Assembly (NCBI GenBank): GCA_017163975.1
Contig: JAFFSR010000249.1
Span: 4,215,001-4,279,000, forward strand
Reading direction: 5' to 3'
DNA length: 64,000 nt
Source of the DNA: Anastatus disparis
Lineage: Eukaryota; Arthropoda; Insecta; Hymenoptera; Eupelmidae
Below, one piece after another: positions 57,785 to 64,000 of the stretch. Position numbers and translations under genes: made by a program. Position 1 is the stretch's first letter. Each line of letters opens with the position of its first letter. The notes under the pieces are model-generated. The model did not search any database, was not told where the DNA came from, and was given only the letters and a program-made list of their open reading frames with translations.

Positions 57785-57839
<55 letters not shown>
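57721..57839. repeat. Two (AT)n microsatellites separated by a GAATAGTGAGCTGTTGC-like unit
   Basis: AT arrays at 57721-57758 and 57782-57839, each followed by AATAGTGAGCT(A/G)TTGCT. A related unit (GAATAGTGAGTTGTTCTTAG) follows the AT array at 56969-57028. The AT array plus this tag has thus been duplicated together. Confidence 0.85.
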
Positions 57840-57841
<2 letters not shown>

Positions 57842-57936
57842 AAGAATAGTGAGCTGTTGCTAGAAACAACGCGCTTGATTCTCATATATGTAGAAGCAAT
57901 CTATTTCTTATATCGGTTGCTACTCTATTTTTTGCG

Positions 57937-59729
57937 TATAATGGCCTGAAGACAAATCATAATTGTGGCAGTTCTAACAATGATATCAAAATGCTGCAAT
58001 TTACCGATGATATCGTTATCTATATGAAAACAGATGAATTCGAAAACTCTAAAGATATATTGGAAGATGCTATAAAGAAATTACAAGTAGATTGTTTAAT
58101 ATTGGTTTAGAGGTTTCTTCCGTTAAAACAAACGTTATACATTTCAACAGACAAGGTATTGAACCTGGAGAGACCTTAATCAAAGTACAAGATCAAACAA
58201 CACCATATAAGCCATCTGTGAAATTCCTAGGTATCTTCTTCGACCATTAGCTGAACTTCGATAGACATATTACACACGTACAGGAGAAATCTGATAAGGC
58301 TCTTAACATAGTTAAATTCTTGCGTGGCATTCGGTGGGGGGCACACCCTCAGACCCTAACAACTTTCTACAAAAGCTATGTTAGGTCTATCATTGACTAC
58401 GGTATCTTCATATACCTTCCTACTAAAAAAAAAATTTTTTTTAATTAAAAAAATACAATGTGCTGCATGCAGGGTGGCCCTTAGGCTTAGGATGAGTTGC
58501 CCTATCAACATTCTACTGCACGAAGCCAAATTAACAACCATTCAGCATGGATGCAAAATTTTATGCAAAGACTTTTTTCTCAAAGTATTTAGCAACTCGA
58601 GATCAATAGCACATACGGTCATTAATTTAAATTTAACAGACATCAGTGATCGGCATACAAAAATTAATATTTTAAATGAGTGCATAAAAAGTGTAATTGG
58701 AATCAAACATCTTATTAATATAATCACATTACCTACCATATATAGTTACGACTATGTTACTTTGACTACCCCTCTGACAGTAAACTGTGAAATTGGTAAA
58801 CAACTACTTGACAAAGCCCGCTCTGATGCCCTATTTCAAGATATTTTTAAAGAAGACAACGGCCTCAAAATTTTCACCGATGGTAGCAAAAGTAATAATA
58901 ATCTCTCTGTAGGGTCCGCATACACTTGCCTGGAGCTCAATACTTACAAAATAAAAAGTTTGGATTCCATGGCCTCTGTGTTCGCGGCATAATCATTCGC
59001 TTCGAGGGATGCACTAGATTCTGCTTTGCTAAATACGATGCTAAGTACGTAATATCAACATCTTTACTGATTCACAAAGTCTAGCTGCACATCTTAGAAA
59101 TTCGACACAAATACATACATTTCCACCAAAATAATATACACAACACCAATATAAAAATACATTGAATACCAGCCCACAAAGGTATTTCAGGCAACGAGCT
59201 ATACATCACCCCGAAGAAATGAAGATCCCATTTACAAATTTTAAGCGCTATTTCAAGAAAATGGCAACCACACAATCAACAAAGGCCAAACTTATTTCAG
59301 TAACTATCATAATTCAACAACAAAAACTTAAGCGGAGAATTTATAGTTAGCACGTGCAGAATCTAATCCAACCATGTCAGCCTTAATGCCTCATCATTTA
59401 AAATTAAAGTGGTTAGCAGCCCGGGGTGTGGATGTGGAAGCGAACTTCAAGATATTAATCACATGTTATGCCAGTGCCCACTTGATCATCACAGGCCTCC
59501 ATTCATCAAAAGCTTTAATCAACTTGGTAACCATCCTGCGTTCGACATAAAAAGTTTTCTGGCGAAGCCCCACATCAATGTATTGAAATGTATTTATAGT
59601 TTTTTAAAAAAATGTAACATTAATGTTAAAAAAAAAATATTATATATTGATTTATATGTAACTCACTTGTAGCTAAATAACCCAATGATATGTAGGGTTA
59701 AAAAAGCTTAAATAAAAAAAAAGATAATA
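57937..59729 (+). pseudogene. Non-LTR retrotransposon 3' half (RT, RNase H, C-terminal Cys motif), I/Jockey-like
   Basis: Starts within RT: FTDDIVIYMKTDEFE (the usual Y/F-A-D-D box reads FTDD), a frameshift near 58090, KFLGIFFDH plus a stop, then ALNIVKFLRGIRWG and YKSYVRSIIDYGIF (thumb). A poly-A/T interruption at 58425-58460 is followed by RVALRLRMSCPINILLHEAK. RNase H follows: IFTDGSK (Asp), ASVFAA with a stop where Glu is expected, NIFTDSQSLAAHL, then IPAHKGISGNEL with TGA in place of the preceding Trp. The C-terminus has CGCGSELQDINHMLCQCPL, the Cys-His motif of I-type ORF2. A short 3' UTR (ACCCAATGATATGTAGGGTT) and an A-rich tail end near 59725. The 5' part is absent, as expected for 5' truncation. 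Confidence 0.85.
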
Positions 59730-60050
59730 TATAAAAGAAGAATACATTAAATAATACATTAAGATAACATTGAATAATCCATAAAAGAAGAAATCACAAA
59801 TGAATGCATAGCTGCAGATACACGAAAAATTCAATAATTTATAAAAGAATTGACTTAATGTGCACACCTTAACTAAGATCACGATTACGCTTAGGAGAAT
59901 CTTGCACACGTAAATATGGATTTTGTATTGGGTTGTGCTATAACTTACATAAGCTAAACGTTCAAGCAATGAACCGAGGGGCTTCTCACTAAAATACTCT
60001 TGCAAAGAGTGGTGAGAGTTTTGTAAGAGTATTGGAGTTTAAAAATTAAT
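59730..60050. other. Gene-free spacer
   Basis: No recognisable feature. Confidence 0.5.
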
Positions 60051-60052
60051 CA

Positions 60053-60260
60053 GAGTATGCAAAGAGTAAGAGGAGTATTCGAAAAAATCAAAGAGTATGC
60101 AAAGAGTAAGATGAGTATTTGAAAAAATCAGAGAGTATGCAAAAAGTAAGTTGAGTATTTGAAAAATCAGAGAGTATGCAAAGAGTAAGATGAATATTCA
60201 AAATAATTAAAGAGTTTGCAAAGAATACAATGAGTATTCAAAAAGATTATTGAATATTCA
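60053..60260. repeat. ~42-bp tandem repeat
   Basis: About five degenerate copies of GAGTATGCAAAGAGTAAGAT plus GAGTATTTGAAAAAATCA. Copies decay toward the right. Confidence 0.88.
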
Positions 60261-60332
60261 GAAGATTAAGGAGTACGGAAATTTTAGATAAAGTATTCAT
60301 TTAAAAAATCGATGTTTCAAGTTCTTTCTTTT

Positions 60333-60335
<3 letters not shown>

Positions 60336-60411
<76 letters not shown>
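60336..60411. repeat. (AT)n microsatellite
   Basis: About 76 bp of AT repeat immediately before the Penelope-like terminal region. Confidence 0.97.
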
Positions 60412-60416
<5 letters not shown>

Positions 60417-60424
60417 AATATTGT

Positions 60425-60560
60425 GAATAAATAACAAAATTTATAGACTATACTGTTCAAAAATAATTTTATTTCCAACGTTTTAACCTTTCAACTGAAG
60501 GTCCTTTTCAAGCTCTAAAAAATAAAGAATACATTACTAAATACATACTGTACGATTTAC
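60425..60560 (-). mobile_element. Penelope-like terminal repeat, inverted relative to the ORF
   Basis: AATAATTTTATTTCCAACGT, then TTTAACCTTTCAACTGAAGG and TCCTTTTCAAGCTCT, is the reverse complement of the typical Penelope 3' tail (AGAGCTTGAAAAGGAC...AACGTTGG...AATAAAAT). It lies upstream of the + strand ORF, so it is inverted relative to it, as known for some Penelope pLTR arrangements. Confidence 0.6.
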
Positions 60561-60679
60561 AATGCATATATAAAAAATTTACAAAATTCGTAATATATAT
60601 ATAACAACAAAACTGTTGAAGTCAACGAAGACATATAATTCTATCTTAATACACAATAATATAATCTCAATCAGATAGA

Positions 60680-61480
60680 TGAGCATATACAATTTACAGC
60701 AGAAAACTCTACTAACAATCATATTAACTTTTTGGATATTTCTTTGTTTTGGAATAGTATAGGAGATATTTCTACAAATGGGTATAGCAAGCTGACCCAA
60801 GCTGGTTTATATTTAAATTATCTTTCACGCGTACCTGTTTCACAAAAGAAAGGAGTAATTTATTCGTTGGTTGATAAAGCTATAAGACTTTCTAATTATT
60901 TATATCATAAAGATAATTTGGAGTATATATGCACAATTTTATTTTAATATGTCATGATTTATGTCCTATCACTACTAACTATGTCGTTTTACCTTATTTT
61001 AAACCTGTTGAATTTCGAATCAAAAAGATTGCACATAAATTTAATATTACAGTAGTTTTTAAATATACTAATAAATTTCTCTTCTTAAATTTATTAGGAA
61101 AAGATCCTATTAAGAAGTTTGATAGACTTAACTGTGTATATAAGATTAATTATAAAGATTGTTCTGCGTGCTATGTTTTAGAACTCTGGGCACTAGAATT
61201 TCTGAACATGAAAAAGATTGTAAAAACAACAAAGATACTTCAGTTTTAGTTCCTCACATTAGAGATACAGGACATAGTTTTGATTTCGCACACAATGCTG
61301 TTAAAATCTTAGATCAAGAAAGTTTTATTTCAAAGAGATTAATATCTGACATGGTTTTTATAACTAAATTTAAAAATAAAGTCAATAGGACTTCTGATAC
61401 TCAAAAGTTAAGTTTGATTTTTAAATTGTATATCCACTTTTTTGGAAGATTTTTGGAACACGTAAGTAGCGCCAGACGTA
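60680..61480 (+). pseudogene. Penelope-like element C-terminal RT and GIY-YIG endonuclease (pseudogene)
   Basis: The first segment gives NFLDISLFWNSIGD, GLYLNYLSRVPVSQKKGVIY and LVDKAIRLS, which match the conserved block after the RT catalytic core of Penelope-like elements (FLD..., YLN..S.HP...K.GVI..L.DRA..LS). A stop at ~60946 and frame changes follow. Then come FRIKKIAHKFNITVVFKYT and the GIY-YIG start VYKINYKDCSACYV. After a frameshift of the Y-x-GQT region, RTLGTRISEHEKD, HIRDTGHSFDF and the terminal NRTSDTQ appear. GIY-YIG nicks the target DNA. The RT catalytic part is missing and the piece is dead. Confidence 0.8.
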
Positions 61481-62841
61481 CTTTGGGACGCTCTGTACTT
61501 TTTTGACTTTTTTCTGCCGCAAGCTGCCTTCGGGCGTTTTTGTTTCAGGGTACAAGCGCCTTAATGCAAGACAGTATCTGTTTCAAGATTGTGAGCAGTG
61601 ATGCTGTCCTTGCTTTGCTGATGTGAGTTTTTCTGGACCGGTGGGCTTTTTTGAGAGGTCGCTATCATGGATCGATGCGCCATATGTAAGCAGCCGTCAT
61701 CTGACATATGTGGAACAAAGAGATTTTATAATTGCTCGACTTGTCGTCAGCGCTGTCATGCTAAATGTATGACACGCATACAATTAGTAGGCACAGGTTA
61801 CCACTATACCTGCAACAAATGTGTGAAGATAAAGAATGAGAGAGGCATCCCCTCCAGTTCACATGCTCGCGATGCTAGCATTAATAATAACCAACTACTC
61901 GATGTCGGTAAGGCAGCGAAGAAATCGCCCCTAAGCACATCGACTCCATCGAGAACTGACACGCAAGTACCACCGGTTATCGTCATACAGGGGCAATCAA
62001 CAACCAAGGAACTTCAGAAGGCTGGTGGCGCGGCGAAAAAAAAGAAGATTAGCTTAAGCAACATTTTAGATAATAATAATTTAATTTAACCGGCGCATAG
62101 TAAAGGTGGCGCTGCGCATGTTGCCCCCGCTGCCAATATTAAAAATGATAAAAAAAAAAAATTTAACAAATAACGATGCAAAATTGAATAATAATGACAT
62201 CTCCATTTCTCAAGCTGCTTTGTCTGAAATTGAAGGAAATTTGTCTCATAAGCTTGACTCAGTCTTAGGCGCTTTCGATCGAATACGGAGTATTGAGAGC
62301 AGCATAATGGGTATTGATGATAGCTTGCGAGGCATCTTAGATAAACTTAGCAATCAGGACAAAGTAATAAAAAATTTTGAGGTAATGCAGGCAAGGCTGC
62401 TTGATGAAAATATTAAATTAAGGGGGATAGTCAGCAGTTTGGAAAATAAATTGTCCACTCTAATTGAAAAGTATGATAAGACTGATTTAAATTTAAATTC
62501 GAAAATTAATAGCCTTCAATCTGCTATATAAGCTGAATTTAATGGAGTGGACAAGAATTTTTCAGAACTTGGAGTGGGGTTGGCATGCGTGATGCAGACC
62601 GTCTCTGATCTCAGTGTGCAGGAGCGTGTAGAAGAGCGTGAAAATGTCTCACACACTGACACGAATTTAAAGGAAACAGCAGATGCCAACACACAAATTA
62701 TAAACACAGAAATAGCAAAGGATAATCATCAAAACACACAAAATTGTGGTATCGAGGGTGGCTCATTGGTGATCTCCAGTGGACTGGACTGCTTAGCGGC
62801 TAATGTTTGACAGGAGGATTATGTTTGTGCTGTCCTCGGTA

Positions 62842-62854
62842 CCATATTTCCGGA
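62842..62854. repeat. SINE target-site duplication, left copy
   Basis: CCATATTTCCGGA here and at 63301-63313, exactly flanking the SINE. Confidence 0.95.
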
Positions 62855-62949
62855 GGAGAGAGCGCGGTGGCGTGGAGAGAGCGTGGTGGCGTGGAGAGAG
62901 CGCGGTGGCGTGGAGAGAGCGTGGTGGCGTGGAGAGAGCGCGGTGGCGT
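62855..62949 (+). repeat. 19-bp tandem array at the SINE 5' end
   Basis: Five units, identical except for GCGCGG versus GCGTGG, which alternates C,T,C,T,C. The unit is the SINE's own 5' end up to the first half of the A box, so only the last unit has a complete A box. Confidence 0.93.
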
Positions 62950-63300
62950 AATGGATAGAGCTCTTGCCTTCAACGTGGAGGGCATAGGTTCGAATCCTGG
63001 CCAGGTACCTCTAACTTTTTCTTCGAAAGAAAATAAGTGTATGTGCCATTTATATCGCGACTCTTTAAAAAATCCGACCTCATTGGGTATCGGTTGATTG
63101 TTGGTTACAAAAGTGGCTGACCATCCATCGGTAGTCAAAGTTTTCGGTATGGTGGGTCTGACAGTCCTAGCCTGATGTAATGTGTTAAACAGATTCCGGG
63201 CGGGGGACTCCCTCGACTTCACCATATAAAAAAGGTTAATCATATAGAGGACAATATCCTTTATATATTAATCTTTTTTTTTATAAAAAAAAAAAAAAAA
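62855..63300 (+). mobile_element. tRNA-derived SINE with amplified 5' end and poly-A tail
   Basis: Flanked by 13-bp direct repeats (CCATATTTCCGGA). The tRNA-like head carries an A box (TGGCGTAATGG, 62944-62954) and a B box (GGTTCGAATCC, 62987-62997) 32 bp apart. The body (~63010-63270) is unrelated to tRNA, and the tail is T8-ATA-A16. Five perfect-length 19-bp units (62855-62949) of GGAGAGAGCGYGGTGGCGT precede the A box, alternating C and T at one position. Transcription would be by RNA polymerase III and mobilisation by a LINE in trans. The clear duplication and long A-tail indicate a young insertion. Confidence 0.92.
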
Positions 63301-63914
63301 CCATATTTCCGGACTTAATGCAGTTACACATTTTGTCGGTCGTGTGTTTAACATCGTCTGAATCTAGAAGCGGCGTGATCAGGGACGGTCCGGGGGGTCC
63401 TCACTCGCTGCTAGTCAGACTCTCCAAGGCCAGTCTGGCTCAAAAAATATTAAATGAAAAAAGAAAAATCACTAGTTTCTCAACGGCAGACATTGATCTT
63501 TCTCGTTGTGCCAGTCTGTCTGTCATAAAAAACCATTATAAGGTTTTCATTAATGAATACCTTCAAAAAGATACATATAAAAATTTCAAAGATCTAAAGA
63601 ATTATGCTAAGGTTAAAGGTATTCAATTTATTTGGCATAGGAGTGGCAGATTTCTGGCAAGACGGGCGAGAGGGGAGAAAGCATACACATTTGCTACTAA
63701 AGATGATATAGATCAAATTTTAACTAATTCAAATAATGTTATTGTAGACAAGAATTTTATTGCTGACAAATCTTGTGTGATTAGTGGATGTTTAAATAAG
63801 GTTGACAATGTTGTTAAGATAGCTCCCAATGATGAATGTCCTGTTATTAAAAATAAGTTAAATTATAATGAACTCTCTCCCCAATGACTAAGCCAGATCT
63901 CCTCGGTGAGTCGA

Positions 63915-64000
63915 AAAGGGAGAAGGGGTGCACTGCGAGCGGGCTTTTTGAATGTGACTTCTTTAAGGGCTCACATTGGACAGGTGCGTGAGCTTCTATG
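63915..64000 (+). CDS. Start of ORF2 (endonuclease) of the non-LTR element, partial
   Basis: Directly after ORF1 the sequence encodes LRAGFLNVTSLRAHIGQVRE, which matches the start of APE-type endonuclease domains in LINE ORF2 (I-N-x-x-S-L..H...I..LL). The start codon is uncertain, and the frame continues beyond the window edge. Confidence 0.65.

Larger units (their letters stand above)
61667..63887 (+). pseudogene. ORF1 of the non-LTR element (PHD finger, coiled coil, FP-like C-terminus)
   Basis: ATG at 61667 opens MDRCAICKQPSSDIC, a PHD-type finger (C-x2-C, C-x2-C, H-x2-C, C-x2-C to about residue 50). A Ser/Thr-rich linker follows. Breaks: TAA at 62087, a frameshift in the A-run at 62149-62160, TAA at 62529, TGA at 62808, and a SINE at 62855-63300. 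The middle part (62200-62530) is a strong coiled coil (SLRGILDKLSNQDKVIKNFE). After the SINE, VRLSKASLAQKILNEKRK and VFINEYLQKDTYKNFKDLK, with IQFIWHRSGRFLARRA, match the FP-like C-terminal domain of many insect ORF1 proteins. ORF1p binds element RNA as a chaperone. Frames before and after the SINE agree once it and one 13-bp duplicate (459 bp, divisible by 3) are removed. Confidence 0.85.
61490..64000 (+). mobile_element. Non-LTR retrotransposon with PHD-type ORF1 (5' portion; continues beyond window)
   Basis: The element covers an inferred 5' UTR (~61490-61666), ORF1 (61667-63887) and the start of ORF2 (~63920 onward). It is the best preserved protein-coding element in the window. A SINE (62855-63300) lies within ORF1. 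The layout (zinc finger, coiled coil, C-terminal RNA-binding-like domain, then endonuclease) fits CR1/Jockey-type elements. The rest of ORF2 lies outside the window. Confidence 0.78.

Overview
This window looks like a heterochromatin-like or intron/intergenic stretch of an AT-rich arthropod (most likely insect) nuclear genome. I see no bacterial-style gene organisation. Nearly everything recognisable is a transposable element, mostly decayed: Ty3/Gypsy and Ty1/copia LTR elements, Jockey/CR1/I-type non-LTR elements, a Penelope-like element, Helitrons, several DNA-transposon and MITE families, and tRNA-derived SINEs. Micro- and minisatellites separate them. The only sequence that looks like a host gene is a pair of phase-compatible exons on the + strand (30285-30489 and 34153-34275).

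Layout. 1-1811: minus-strand Gypsy-like element (gag start, tRNA-Lys primer-binding site, LTR with three loop-conserved stem-loops). 2279-2668: hairpin MITE with TTAA ends. 6186-14100: a giant (~7.9 kb) foldback element with ~2.2-kb inverted arms and a ~3.5-kb minisatellite core that is itself inverted about its centre. 14430-14880: Helitron fragment. 15054-17146: two TTAA MITEs, a SINE relic and a TA-flanked hairpin MITE. 17390-19097: copia remnant ending in an LTR. 20474-26691: foldback DNA element with 4-bp target duplication, split by a 4.35-kb LTR-type insertion (CCTT duplication), which itself holds a MITE and a non-LTR EN-RT fragment carrying another MITE.

27090-29859: three more MITEs and an AT-rich tandem array. 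30285-34275: candidate host exons with an intron carrying repeats. 34885-37615: MULE-like relic between short inverted repeats. 39305-41632: two inverted-repeat elements. 41720-43615: microsatellites and a 38-bp minisatellite. 43806-46398: Helitron Rep/helicase pseudogene on the minus strand. 47302-51025: a DNA transposon with 4-bp duplication and a 684-codon transposase frame broken by seven stops; it is the apparent coding relative of the 20-26 kb foldback element. 51290-52500: GC-richer island of unknown nature. 52601-53140: TTAA MITE. 54773-55423: a second, smaller foldback minisatellite element.

57930-59730: I/Jockey-type non-LTR 3' half. 60425-61480: Penelope-like element with GIY-YIG domain. 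61500-64000: a comparatively recent non-LTR element (PHD-type ORF1, start of ORF2) interrupted by a SINE with a clear 13-bp target duplication and a tandemly amplified 5' end.

Two themes stand out. The window is unusually rich in inverted-repeat (foldback/hairpin) elements at every scale from ~200 bp to ~8 kb. Nesting with intact target-site duplications also allows several insertions to be ordered in time. Family assignments come from motif recognition only; no database search was possible.
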